The notes beneath the pieces were generated by a model that made no database searches, was not told where the DNA came from, and saw nothing but the letters and a program-made list of their open reading frames with translations. Positions 17,427-26,705 of a stretch of DNA of 64,000 nucleotides are shown in pieces (the first letter of the stretch is position 1; every line of letters starts with the position of its first letter). The DNA is from AC-32 sp963736055. GTDB lineage: Bacteria; Actinomycetota; Thermoleophilia; Gaiellales; Gaiellaceae. A program made the position numbers and the translations under genes. The stretch covers positions 1,674,001 through 1,738,000 of the forward strand of contig CAVTNM010000008.1 in NCBI GenBank assembly GCA_963736055.1, read 5' to 3'.

Positions 17427-19847
17427 ATGGAGCCGCTGTACAAGCCCGCCGGCGTCGAGGAGCGCTGGCAGCGAACGTGGGAGGAGGAAGGCCTCTACAA
17501 CGCGGAGCCCGGAAGCGGCCGTGAGACCTTCGTCGTCGCGCACCCGCCGCCGAACGTCACCGGCGCGCTGCACACCGGCCACGCGCTCCAGATCTCGCTT
17601 GCCGATGCCCTGGTCCGCTGGCACCGCATGCGCGGCTTCGAGACCGCGTTCCTGACCGGGTACGACCACGCCGGAATCTCGACGCAGAACGCCGTCGAGA
17701 AGCACCTCGCAGAGCAGGGGAAGTCGCGGCAGGAGCTCGGGCGCGAAGCCTTCGTGGCGCTCGTGTGGGACTGGCTCCGCGAGTACGGCGGCACGATCAT
17801 GAACCAGTTCCGGCGCATGGGCGCCTCGATGGACTACCGGCGCGAGCGGTTCACGATGGACGACGACTACGTCCGCGCGGTGATGCGCTTCTTCGTCCAT
17901 CTGTACGACAAGGGCTGGATCTACCGCGCGAACAGGATCATCAACTGGTGCCCGCACCACGAGACGTCCCTGTCCGACCTGGAGCTCGTCCACGAGGAGG
18001 TCGACGACGCGCTCACCTATGTCCGCTACCCGTTCGCCGACGGCTCCGGCGAGGGCGTGACGATCGCGACGGCACGCCCCGCGACGATCCTCGCCGACGT
18101 CGCCGTCGCCGTGAGTCCAGGTGACGAGCGCTGGCGCGACGCCGTCGGGCGCGAGGTGGTCGTGCCGTTCGTCGAGCGTGTGGTTCCCGTGGTCGAGGAC
18201 GAGCGCGTCGACCCCGAGTTCGGCACCGGCGCCCTCAAGGTCACGCCCGGGCACGATCCGCTCGACTTCGAGATCGGGAGCGACCACGGTCTGCCGGAGC
18301 TGACCGTGATCGGGCCGGACGGCCGCATGAACGAGGCGGCGGGGGAGCTCGCGGGCCTGACCCAGGACGAGGCGGAGGAGCGGGTGCTGGCCTGGATCCG
18401 CGATCACGGCCAGCTCGTGAAGCGCGAGGCCTACCGGCACACCGTGGCGCTCTGCGAGCGCTGCAAGAGCCGCATCGAGCCGCTCATCTCGCTGCAGTGG
18501 TGGTGCCGAATGGACGAGCTGAAGCAGCCGGCGCTCGCCGCGCTGCGCGAGGGCCGCGTGCGCTACCACCCGGACTCGCAGCACCGCTACGCGATCGAAT
18601 CCCTGGAGACCGCCCCGGACTGGAACATCTCGCGGCAGATCTGGTGGGGCCATCAGCTGCCGGTCTGGGAGTGCCCCGACGGGCATCTGACCGTCCAGGA
18701 GACCGACCCGGAGGCGTGCTCGGAGTGTGGCTCGACGGAGCTCGTGCGGAGCCAGGACGTGCTCGACACGTGGTTCTCGTCGGCGCTCTGGCCGTTCGCG
18801 ATCCTCGGCTGGCCGGAGTCGACCCCGGAGCTCGAGGCGTGGTACCCGGGAACGCTGAACACGACCGCCCGCGAGATCATCCGTCTGTGGGAGAACCGGA
18901 TGATCTTCTCCGGGCTCGAGCTCTTGGGGAAGGAGCCGTTCCGGCACGTGATCATCCACACCACGGTGCTCGCCGCCGACGGCCGGCGAATGTCCAAGAG
19001 CCTCGGGACCGGGCTCGACCCGCTCGAGCTCGTCGAGCGGCACGGCGCGGACGCGACGCGGTACGGGCTGCTGGCCCTCTCGTCCTCGCAGGACGTCCGC
19101 TTCTCGGAGGGCGCGGTGGAGAAGGGCCGGAGACTCGCGAACAAGCTCTGGAACGTCTCCCGGCTCCTGCTCGCCAACGTGGGGGAGGCGAAGCCGGAGC
19201 TGCGGCCGCGGGCCCTCGAGGAGCGCTGGATCGGCCAGCGCCTGGACGCGGCTCAGGCCCGGGTCGACGAGTGCCTGGCGAGCTTCGACTTCTCGCACGC
19301 GGCGGACGTGCTCTACGAGGTGACGTTCGACGACTTCTGCGACTGGTATGCCGAGGCGATCAAGCAGCGGCTCTACGACGGCGACGAGGATGCCCAGGCG
19401 ACGGCGCTCGCGAGCCTCGAGCGGCTACTCGCGCTCCTGCATCCGGTGATGCCGCACGTGACCGAGGAGATCTGGTCGAGCCTGCCCGACCGCGAGGGCC
19501 GGCTCATCGTCGCGCCCTGGCCGAGCGAGGCCGGGGGCGACGCCGGTCTGGATGCCGAGTTCGAGCCGATCCGGGCGGCCGCCGAGGTCTTCCGCCGGGC
19601 CGGAGTGCGGCCGTCTCTGAACGAGGAGCAGCAGCGCATCTTCGACGCGGTCGTGAAGCCGGACCGTGTGAGCGTGGACGGCGGCAACGTCGAGGCGGAG
19701 GCGGAGCGCCTGCGGGACGAGGTCGCCCGCGCCGAGGGGATGCTCGCGAACGAGCGCTTCGTCCAGAACGCGCCGCCCGAGGTGGTGCAGGCGGAGCGCG
19801 ACAAGCTCGAGCGCTATCGCCGTGAGCTCGATGCCCTCTCAGGCTGA
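17427..19847 (+). CDS. valS: Valyl-tRNA synthetase
   Basis: The 806-residue class Ia synthetase charges tRNA-Val. The HIGH-type motif is in NVTGALHTGHALQ, the KMSKS-type loop is RRMSKSLGTGLDP, and the CP1 editing domain lies about residues 190-330 (TIATARPATILADVAVAV). The zinc-like Cys pairs are CERC and CSECGS. The anticodon-binding domain follows, and the C-terminal Val-RS coiled coil (EAERLRDEVARAEGMLANERF) is present but short. The low-Cys, about 800-residue form is usual in actinobacteria. The start ATG has a -10-like TAAACT seven bases upstream. The 3' end overlaps folC. Confidence 0.97.
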   Translation: MEPLYKPAGVEERWQRTWEEEGLYNAEPGSGRETFVVAHPPPNVTGALHTGHALQISLADALVRWHRMRGFETAFLTGYDHAGISTQNAVEKHLAEQGKSRQELGREAFVALVWDWLREYGGTIMNQFRRMGASMDYRRERFTMDDDYVRAVMRFFVHLYDKGWIYRANRIINWCPHHETSLSDLELVHEEVDDALTYVRYPFADGSGEGVTIATARPATILADVAVAVSPGDERWRDAVGREVVVPFVERVVPVVEDERVDPEFGTGALKVTPGHDPLDFEIGSDHGLPELTVIGPDGRMNEAAGELAGLTQDEAEERVLAWIRDHGQLVKREAYRHTVALCERCKSRIEPLISLQWWCRMDELKQPALAALREGRVRYHPDSQHRYAIESLETAPDWNISRQIWWGHQLPVWECPDGHLTVQETDPEACSECGSTELVRSQDVLDTWFSSALWPFAILGWPESTPELEAWYPGTLNTTAREIIRLWENRMIFSGLELLGKEPFRHVIIHTTVLAADGRRMSKSLGTGLDPLELVERHGADATRYGLLALSSSQDVRFSEGAVEKGRRLANKLWNVSRLLLANVGEAKPELRPRALEERWIGQRLDAAQARVDECLASFDFSHAADVLYEVTFDDFCDWYAEAIKQRLYDGDEDAQATALASLERLLALLHPVMPHVTEEIWSSLPDREGRLIVAPWPSEAGGDAGLDAEFEPIRAAAEVFRRAGVRPSLNEEQQRIFDAVVKPDRVSVDGGNVEAEAERLRDEVARAEGMLANERFVQNAPPEVVQAERDKLERYRRELDALSG

Positions 19848-20928
19848 GTGGCTCGCGTCGCTGTCGCCCTGGCCGGAGGAGTTCGGCCTGGGCCGCATGC
19901 GCGCGCTGCTGGCCGAGCTCGGCGAGCCCCAACGCGCCTTCTCTGCCATTCATGTGGTGGGGACGAACGGCAAGTCGACGGCGACGCGACGGGCGGCGGC
20001 CTTCTTGGCGCGAGAAGGGCTACTCGTTGGCGCGTACACCTCGCCGCATGTCGCGGGCTGGAGCGAACGGGTACAGGTCGACGGCGAGGACGCCGACCTC
20101 GAGCAGGCGCTGGAACGCGTCCGTCCCGCTGCGGAACGGCTCCGAGCGACTCAGTTCGAGACGCTGACCGCTGCCGCGCTCGCCGACTTCGCGGCGGCCG
20201 CCGTCGACGTCGCCGTGGTCGAGGCTGGGCTCGGCGGGAGGCTGGACGCCACGAACGTGCTCGCCGCGCCGGTGGTCGCCCTGACGAACGTCTCTCTCGA
20301 CCACACCGACGTGCTGGGCGCGACGCGGGAGGCGATCGCCGCGGAGAAGCTGGCGGTGGTCGGTCCCGGCGCGACGGTCGTGCTCGGCGAGCCCGAGTGG
20401 GAGTCCTATGCGCGCGCGCAAGGGGCGGCGGAGGTCGTCCTTGCTCCGGATGTCGGCCGCGCCGCCGCCGAGGCCTTCCTCGGCCGGCCGCTCGACGGCG
20501 ACGTCGAGGTCTCTCTTCCCGGCCGGTTCGAGCAGGTCGGCGACGACGTATTCGCGGGTGCCCACAACGCGGCCGGTGTGGCCTGGCTCCTGGAGCGGCT
20601 CCCGCGTCGCGACTACGTGATCGTCGCGTCGATCCTGGCCGACAAGGACGTGGAGGCGATGCTCGAGGCACTGGCGCCGGCCGGAAGCACCTTCGTCGCC
20701 ACGTCCTCGCAGAGCGCCCGCGCGCTGCCGGCCGAGGAGCTGGCACACCGCGCAGCGCCTTTCTTCGCGTGGACGCAGCTCGCCGCGGATCCGGACGAGG
20801 CCCTCGCCCGCGCGCGCGAGCTCGCCGGGGCCGACGGGGCGGTCCTGGTGACGGGCTCGCTCTACCTGCTCGCCGACCTCAACGTCCGGCTACAAGGCGT
20901 ACCATGGGGAAGCTCGGCGAGAAGCTGA
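19831..20928 (+). CDS. folC: Bifunctional folylpolyglutamate/dihydrofolate synthase
   Basis: This Mur-ligase-family enzyme adds glutamate to (dihydro)pteroate and folates. The P-loop is VVGTNGKSTATR; further landmarks are YTSPHVAGWSERVQVDG, VVEAGLGGRLDATN and NVSLDHTDVLG. The C-terminal domain carries FAGAHNAAGVAWLLE. At about 365 residues it is on the short side (usually 400-450). ATG 19831 overlaps the end of valS; GTG 19822 is possible. The order valS-folC is common in bacteria and suggests one transcript. Confidence 0.95.
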   Translation: MPSQAEWLASLSPWPEEFGLGRMRALLAELGEPQRAFSAIHVVGTNGKSTATRRAAAFLAREGLLVGAYTSPHVAGWSERVQVDGEDADLEQALERVRPAAERLRATQFETLTAAALADFAAAAVDVAVVEAGLGGRLDATNVLAAPVVALTNVSLDHTDVLGATREAIAAEKLAVVGPGATVVLGEPEWESYARAQGAAEVVLAPDVGRAAAEAFLGRPLDGDVEVSLPGRFEQVGDDVFAGAHNAAGVAWLLERLPRRDYVIVASILADKDVEAMLEALAPAGSTFVATSSQSARALPAEELAHRAAPFFAWTQLAADPDEALARARELAGADGAVLVTGSLYLLADLNVRLQGVPWGSSARS

Positions 20929-21017
20929 GCGTCTTCGCGGTCGCGGTGATCGTCGTCTTGGCGATCGTCGGCCTCGCGTTCGGCGCCGGCTACCTGGTCG
21001 GGAAGCTTCTGCTCTGA
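20904..21017 (+). CDS. 37-residue single-pass membrane peptide
   Basis: ATG 20904 opens a frame that overlaps the end of folC by 25 bases. It encodes MGKLGEKLSV followed by about 23 hydrophobic residues with GxxxG-like glycines (LAFGAGYLVGKLLL). No family is recognised. Its operon position, clean membrane segment and overlap make it plausible. It is too short for standard gene-calling cut-offs. Confidence 0.6.
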   Translation: MGKLGEKLSVFAVAVIVVLAIVGLAFGAGYLVGKLLL

Positions 21018-21029
21018 GGGAGCGCCGTA

Positions 21030-21551
21030 ATGCCATTCGCTGACAACGGACTCTTCGACTTCTTCAGCGCCGATACCTGGGCGGTGATCCGGAACCTGAC
21101 GATCTTCTTCGTCGGCGTCTTCTGGCTCTCGGTCGCGTTCTGGGTCTTCAAGGACGCGAGACGGCGGATCGAGGATCCCTGGCTCGTGGGGATGGCGGCG
21201 GTGCTCGGGCTCGTGCCGCCCTTCCTTGGGGCGTTGGTCTACATGCTCTTCCGGCCGCCCGAGTACCTCGAGGACGTCCGGGAACGGGAGCTCGAGATCA
21301 AGGCGATGGAGCACCGTCTCTCGCATCGCGGGGAGCTGCACTGCCCGGTGTGCCGCGCCGAGGTCGACCCCGCCTTCCTGGTCTGCCCGGTTTGCACCAC
21401 GCGCCTCCGCCAGTCCTGCCGGAGCTGCAAGCAGCCGCTGGAGGCGCTTTGGCAGGTGTGCCCGTACTGCGAGACGCCTGTCGAGCCCGCGGCCGTCGAG
21501 CTGGGGAAGACACAGAGCCTGACGCCTCCGCGGCGCGAGCGAAGCGCCTAG
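21030..21551 (+). CDS. Membrane protein with double zinc ribbon
   Basis: The 173-residue protein has two membrane segments (about 22-45 and 50-72) and a basic KDARRR loop between them. An acidic helix then leads to four CxxC knuckles (CPVC, CPVC, CRSC, CPYC) forming a double zinc ribbon at about residues 105-150. It is probably anchored with the zinc ribbons in the cytoplasm; function is unknown. It lies between the 37-residue membrane peptide and ndk on the same strand. Confidence 0.8.
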   Translation: MPFADNGLFDFFSADTWAVIRNLTIFFVGVFWLSVAFWVFKDARRRIEDPWLVGMAAVLGLVPPFLGALVYMLFRPPEYLEDVRERELEIKAMEHRLSHRGELHCPVCRAEVDPAFLVCPVCTTRLRQSCRSCKQPLEALWQVCPYCETPVEPAAVELGKTQSLTPPRRERSA

Positions 21552-21554
21552 ACT
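21549..21554 (+). promoter_or_regulatory. -10-like box TAGACT, leaderless arrangement
   Basis: It overlaps the preceding stop codon and lies eight bases before the ndk GTG. Confidence 0.45.
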
Positions 21555-21562
21555 CCGCCGCC

Positions 21563-21979
21563 GTGGCGGTGGAGCGGACACTCGTGCTGGTGAAGCCCGA
21601 CGCCATGGCGCGCGGGCTCGCGGGCGAGATCCTCGCGCGCTTCGAGCGGCGCGGGCTCGTCGTCCGCGCGGCGAGGCTGGAGCACGTCGATCGCGAGCTC
21701 GCGGAGCGGCACTACGCGGAGCACGCGGAGAAGCCGTTCTTCGGCGAGCTGGTCGAGTTCATCACTTCGGGGCCGACGCTGGCGCTCGTGCTCGAGGGCG
21801 AGTCCGCCATCCCGGTCGTGCGGACGACGATGGGCGCGACCAACCCTGCCGACTCGGCGCCCGGGACGATCCGGGGGGACCTCGCGCTCGCGATGCCGGA
21901 CAACCTCGTGCACGGGTCGGACGCGCCGGAGTCGGCGCAGCGCGAGATCGAGCTCTGGTTCTCCGATGAGCCTCTCTGA
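21563..21979 (+). CDS. ndk: Nucleoside diphosphate kinase
   Basis: The 138-residue enzyme transfers the terminal phosphate of NTPs to NDPs through a phospho-His. The active-site His is in NLVHGSDAPESA; LVLVKPDAMARGL opens the fold and TMGATNPADSAPGTIRGDLA is the nucleotide-binding segment. GTG 21563 is chosen because it begins the first strand and has TAGACT eight bases upstream. The 3' end overlaps the methyltransferase gene by 14 bases. Confidence 0.97.
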   Translation: MAVERTLVLVKPDAMARGLAGEILARFERRGLVVRAARLEHVDRELAERHYAEHAEKPFFGELVEFITSGPTLALVLEGESAIPVVRTTMGATNPADSAPGTIRGDLALAMPDNLVHGSDAPESAQREIELWFSDEPL

Positions 21980-22727
21980 GCACGCCAAGCGCAACCGAGA
22001 CGCCTGGGACGAGTGGGCTCCCGAGTGGGTCGAGTCGGGACGACGCAATTGGGCCGGCGAGCCGACGTGGGGGATCTGGGGCATTCCGGAGTCCGAGCTC
22101 GGTCTCGTGCCGGACGTCGAAGACAAGGATGTGCTCGAGCTGGGCTGCGGCACGGCCTACTGGTCGGCCTGGCTGTCGAGGCGCGGCGCGCGCGTGGTCG
22201 GACTCGACAACTCGGAGCAGCAGCTCGAGACGGCTCGTCAGCTGCAGGAGGAGTTCGGCCTCGAGTTCCCACTGATCCACGCGAGCGCCGAGGAGGTGCC
22301 GCTGCCCGACGAGAGCTTCGACGTTGTCTGGTCGGAGTACGGGGCGTGTCTCTGGGCCGACCCGTTTCTCTGGGTGCCCGAGGCGGCGCGGCTGCTCCGG
22401 CCGGGCGGGGTGCTCGAGTTCATGACCAACGGGACGCTGCTGATGCTCTGCATGCCCGAGGACGAGGCCCCTGCCGAGGACCGGTTGCTGCGCGATTACT
22501 TCGGGATGCACCGCTTCGAATGGCCGGACATCGACCAATCGGTCGAGTTCCACCTCGGCTACGGCGACTGGATCCGTCTCTTCCGCGAGCAGGGCCTCGA
22601 GGTCGAGGAGCTGCGCGAGATCCGTGCCCCTGCGGATGCGGGCCCGAACCGGTTCGGCTACGTCATGCCTGAGTGGGCCCGGCGCTGGCCCGCGGAGGAG
22701 GTCTGGCGGGCGCGCAAGCGCGCGTGA
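21966..22727 (+). CDS. Class I SAM-dependent methyltransferase
   Basis: The 253-residue protein has a Rossmann-fold methyltransferase core: motif I is VLELGCGTAYWSAWL, the acidic end of strand 2 is VVGLDNSEQQ, and motif IV is FDVVWSEYGACLW. An N-terminal helix (NRDAWDEWAPEWVESGRRNW) is typical of the UbiE/small-molecule group. The substrate is unknown. It overlaps ndk upstream and maf downstream (GTGA), so it is in an operon. Confidence 0.88.
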   Translation: MSLSEHAKRNRDAWDEWAPEWVESGRRNWAGEPTWGIWGIPESELGLVPDVEDKDVLELGCGTAYWSAWLSRRGARVVGLDNSEQQLETARQLQEEFGLEFPLIHASAEEVPLPDESFDVVWSEYGACLWADPFLWVPEAARLLRPGGVLEFMTNGTLLMLCMPEDEAPAEDRLLRDYFGMHRFEWPDIDQSVEFHLGYGDWIRLFREQGLEVEELREIRAPADAGPNRFGYVMPEWARRWPAEEVWRARKRA

Positions 22728-23314
22728 GCGTCCCTCCGGCCCCGCCGCTCGTGCTGGCCTCGCGCTCGCCGCAGCGGCGGGCGATCCTGGAGCAGCTCGG
22801 GATCCCGTTCGACGTGGTCTTGCCGGAGTTCGAGGAAACGCATGGGAGCGCCGACCCGGCGCAGACGGTGCAAGCGAACGCGCGCGGCAAGGCGCGTTCC
22901 GTGGCAGGGGTGGCCGGGGAGCGGCCCGTGCTCGGCGTCGACACAGAGGTCGTGCTCGGCGGACGCGTGTTCGGAAAGGCGGAGACGCCGACGGAGGCCG
23001 AGGCGATGCTGGAGGCGCTGGCCGGGCGGACGCACGAGGTCGTCTCCGGTCTATGCCTCTTGACAGGCGCGTGGGAAGAGGTCGGGCAAGAGGTGACGCG
23101 GGTGACATTCCGTGAGTTGGACGCCCGCGATCTGGCCGCCTATGTCGGCACCGGCGAGTGGGAGGGCAGGGCGGGCGCATACGCGGTGCAGGGCCGTGGA
23201 GCAGCCCTGGTCGAGCGGATCGAAGGTGATTACCTGAACGTCGTGGGCCTCCCGGCCGCCCTGCTGGTCCGGGTCCTCGCGAGCCGTTTCCCCGGCGTCT
23301 ACGGGCTCGGCTGA
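22724..23314 (+). CDS. maf: Maf family nucleoside triphosphate pyrophosphatase
   Basis: The 196-residue protein hydrolyses non-canonical or selected NTPs to NMP and pyrophosphate in this family. LVLASRSPQRRAIL is the N-terminal signature, VLGVDTEVVLGGRVFGKAET holds the catalytic Asp region, and GRAGAYAVQGRGA is the third motif. GTG 22724 overlaps the methyltransferase stop by four bases. Substrate subgroup (dTTP/UTP versus m7GTP type) is not assigned. Confidence 0.93.
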   Translation: MSVPPAPPLVLASRSPQRRAILEQLGIPFDVVLPEFEETHGSADPAQTVQANARGKARSVAGVAGERPVLGVDTEVVLGGRVFGKAETPTEAEAMLEALAGRTHEVVSGLCLLTGAWEEVGQEVTRVTFRELDARDLAAYVGTGEWEGRAGAYAVQGRGAALVERIEGDYLNVVGLPAALLVRVLASRFPGVYGLG

Positions 23315-23362
23315 CCCAAAAGCCAGCGCCGTGACCCGGGCGTGACGTGTCCCAGGACGCCT

Positions 23363-23387
23363 CGTCCCGGGGTCAGACCCCGGGACG
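23363..23387. repeat. REP palindrome, copy 2
   Basis: The core CCCGGGGTCAGACCCCGGG is extended by CGT/ACG to a 25-nt perfect palindrome with a central A. It lies 12 bases beyond the 3' end of the RAYT gene. Confidence 0.88.
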
Positions 23388-23399
23388 GGGCCAAAACGG

Positions 23400-23966
23400 T
23401 CACGGCGGCCGCGGCCGCGCCGGCGCGTCGAGCACGAACCGCCGAAAAGCCTCACGAGCGCTTTTCGGCTCCCGGCCGAACTGACCGAGAAGCCACGTCA
23501 CAGTAAGGAACAGCTCGCGACCAGCCTCGCCCATCACGGCCCGGTAGGAGCTCCAGCGCCACTCGGAAGCGTCGGAGCAGAGACCCGCGCGCACTGGGTT
23601 GAGCATCAGGTACCGCGTGAGCTCGAGCAGGTGGTAGTTACTCTCGACGAGCGTGCCGTAGAACCGTCCCTGAAACAGGTGTCCGGAGTAACCGTGTCGG
23701 ATGTTGAACCACTGCGCGTACCTGCCGTTCAGCAGCTGCATTCCGGCCGAGATGTTCGCCTCACGCGTCTCGACGACCAGGTGAAAGTGGTTCGGCATCA
23801 GGCAATACGCGTGGCACCGCCACCCGAACCGCGTGACCACGAGCGCGAGCAACTCGAGAAAATAGACGTAATCAGCGGTGTCGCTGAAGACGTCCTGCCG
23901 CCGGTTGCCGCGAGCGATCACGTGGTAGATGCCGCCGGGAACCTGGGCTCGATGGCGACGGGGCAC
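23400..23966 (-). CDS. REP-associated tyrosine transposase (RAYT, Y1_Tnp/TnpA_REP family)
   Basis: The 188-residue HUH-type single-strand nuclease belongs to the IS200/IS605-related domesticated family. GGIYHVIARGNRRQDVF is the start signature, MPNHFHLVVE carries the HUH pair, and a Tyr in the following helix (LLNGRYAQWFN) is the expected nucleophile. HLFQGRFYGTLVE, LELTRYLMLNPVRAGL and WRWSSYRAV are also typical. GTG 23966 is preferred over longer starts because conservation begins there. The gene is bracketed by two REP palindromes that share their core with a third copy at 16432, which fits RAYT proteins mobilising REP sequences. All catalytic residues look intact. Confidence 0.92.
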   Translation of the reverse strand: MPRRHRAQVPGGIYHVIARGNRRQDVFSDTADYVYFLELLALVVTRFGWRCHAYCLMPNHFHLVVETREANISAGMQLLNGRYAQWFNIRHGYSGHLFQGRFYGTLVESNYHLLELTRYLMLNPVRAGLCSDASEWRWSSYRAVMGEAGRELFLTVTWLLGQFGREPKSAREAFRRFVLDAPARPRPP

Positions 23967-24045
23967 GCGAGCGAGGCTAGGGCCTAGTAGGCGCGAGAAC
24001 GGGCCGGCGTCGAGACCTCGGCACAGTTCCGACCGCCTACTGTGA

Positions 24046-24076
24046 CCATGGCCCGGGGTCAGACCCCGGGCCATGG
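24046..24076. repeat. REP palindrome, copy 3
   Basis: A 31-nt perfect palindrome with a central A: the shared core is extended by CCATGG on both sides. It lies 80 bases upstream of the RAYT start. Confidence 0.9.
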
Positions 24077-24126
24077 CTCGAAGGGGGACGGCGGGCTGCG
24101 GGGGCGGTCGAAAACGGCTTCCTAGC

Positions 24127-24132
24127 TAGACT
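24127..24132 (+). promoter_or_regulatory. -10-like box TAGACT before mreB
   Basis: It ends ten bases before the mreB ATG with no Shine-Dalgarno sequence, a leaderless or near-leaderless arrangement. Confidence 0.5.
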
Positions 24133-24142
24133 CGACCGCTGC

Positions 24143-25198
<1,056 letters not shown>

Positions 25199-25239
25199 CT
25201 CGCGGCACGCCGGGGTCTTTTCTACACTAGGGCGTTCTC

Positions 25240-26177
25240 GTGCAACGGAACCGCACCGCACGGATCGCGGTCCTGGGGTCTCCCGTCCCTCGCTCCAGGC
25301 CGCCCGGGTTGTCCTCCCGCAATACCACCGCCCTGAAGCGGCGGATCGTGGCGGGTGTCCTCGTGCTGCTCTCGCTCGTGCTGATCACCGTGTACTTCCG
25401 CGAGCCGGCGGGCGGCGGGCTCCACAGCGTGCAGAGCGCAGGCGCCACGGCGCTCCGGCCCTTCGAGGTCGGCGCCGAGCGCGTCGCCCGCCCGTTCCGC
25501 GACGCCTACGGCTGGTTCGCGGGGCTGATCCACGCGAAGTCGCAGAACGCCACCCTGCGCGCGCAGCTCGACGAGTTGAGCCAGCGCGAGACCCTGAACG
25601 CGAACGCGACCGAGGAGAACGCCGACCTCCGGCGGCAGCTGCGCTACGTCAGCGGACCAAGCTTCCCGCAGGGCTTCAATTACGTCTCGACCTCCGTCTT
25701 CTCGAGGCCACCGAGCGAGTTCCAGCAGCAGATCGGGATCGCCGCCGGCTCGAGCAGCGGCATCCGCAGGAACGACCCGGTCGTGACCCCCGACGGGCTC
25801 GTCGGGCTGGTGACGAAGGTCGCGCACGACACGGCGCAGGTGACGCTACTCACCGACCCGACCCTGCAGGTCTCCGCCGCCGACCTCAACACCAAGGCGG
25901 TCGGGAATCGTCGGCCACGGTCAGGGACGCAACACGCTCACGCTCGAGCGGGTCGACAAGTCGCAGGTCCTGAATGAGAACGACGCCGATCGTCACGCAA
26001 GGGTTCAAGGTCGGCAACCTCACCTCGCTCTACCCAGCGGGAATCCAGATCGGCTATCTCAGCGGCGCCTCGCAGAGCGAGGTCGATCTCTACTGGCAGG
26101 CGCAGGTCTCACCGTGGGTTCACTTCGACTCGCTCCGCAACGTGCTCGTGCTGATCCCGAAAACCCGAGCACGATGA
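25240..26177 (+). CDS. mreC: Rod-shape-determining protein MreC, two apparent frameshifts
   Basis: MreC is a single-pass periplasm-side scaffold of the elongasome. A membrane segment (about residues 35-52, VLVLLSLVLITVYF) is followed by a coiled coil (NATLRAQLDELSQ) and the beta-barrel domain (GIRRNDPVVTPDGLVGLVTKV). One extra base near 25908 (GGGAATC) and another near 25986 (GACGCCGATC) break the frame. With both removed the text runs IVGHGQGRNTLTLERVDK, then NDAIVTQGFKVGNLTSLYPAGI, normal MreC. The stop overlaps the mreD ATG. Two insertions in one essential-type gene point to sequence error. Confidence 0.9.
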
Positions 26178-26705
26178 TCAACCTGCTCGAACCGGCCAAG
26201 GCGGGCCTGCTCGTCTTCGTGGCCGCGATCCTGCAGGTGACGATCTTCTCCGACATCGACATCCTCGGCGGCTATCCCGACGTCGTGCTGCTGACACTGG
26301 TCGCGATCGCGCTGCTGCGCGGCTCGATCTACGGCGCCTGCTGCGGGTTCGCCGCCGGCCTGCTCGTGGACACCGCGAACCTCGGCACCCTCGGCGTCAC
26401 CTCGCTGCTGCTCACGATCGCCGGCTACTGGATCGGCCGCTACGGCGAGACCACCGGCCGCGACCGTGCACACGCGCCGTACGTCTCCGTCGCGGTCGCG
26501 ACGGTGCTCGTCCAGTTCGGCGCGCTGATCCTCCACTACATGCTGGGCGACCCGGTCTCGGCGCGGGTCGTCCTGCGTCGACGCGCTCCCGGCCAAGGTG
26601 GGCCTGAACCTGCTGCTGACGCTGCCGGTCTACGCGCTCACGCGGCGGGTGTTCGCGTTCAATGCCCAGCCGGAGGGCGCAACGGAGGTGCGGCTCCTTG
26701 GCTAG
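26174..26705 (+). CDS. mreD: Rod-shape-determining protein MreD, apparent frameshift
   Basis: The small polytopic membrane protein has about five segments, with GGYPDVVLLTLVAIALLRGS and YGACCGFAAGLLVDTANLGTLG as family-like features. One extra base near 26575 shifts the frame; without it the end reads VVLVDALPAKVGLNLLLTL and stops at 26703-26705 (about 176 residues). It overlaps mreC by ATGA and mrdA by eight bases. MreD's biochemical role is unclear in general; it works with MreC. Confidence 0.88.

Noticed and set aside
16452..19298. A 948-residue minus-strand frame across valS
   Set aside because: Only its last third (the flippase-like segment) is real; the rest is antisense to valS, whose motifs are clear.
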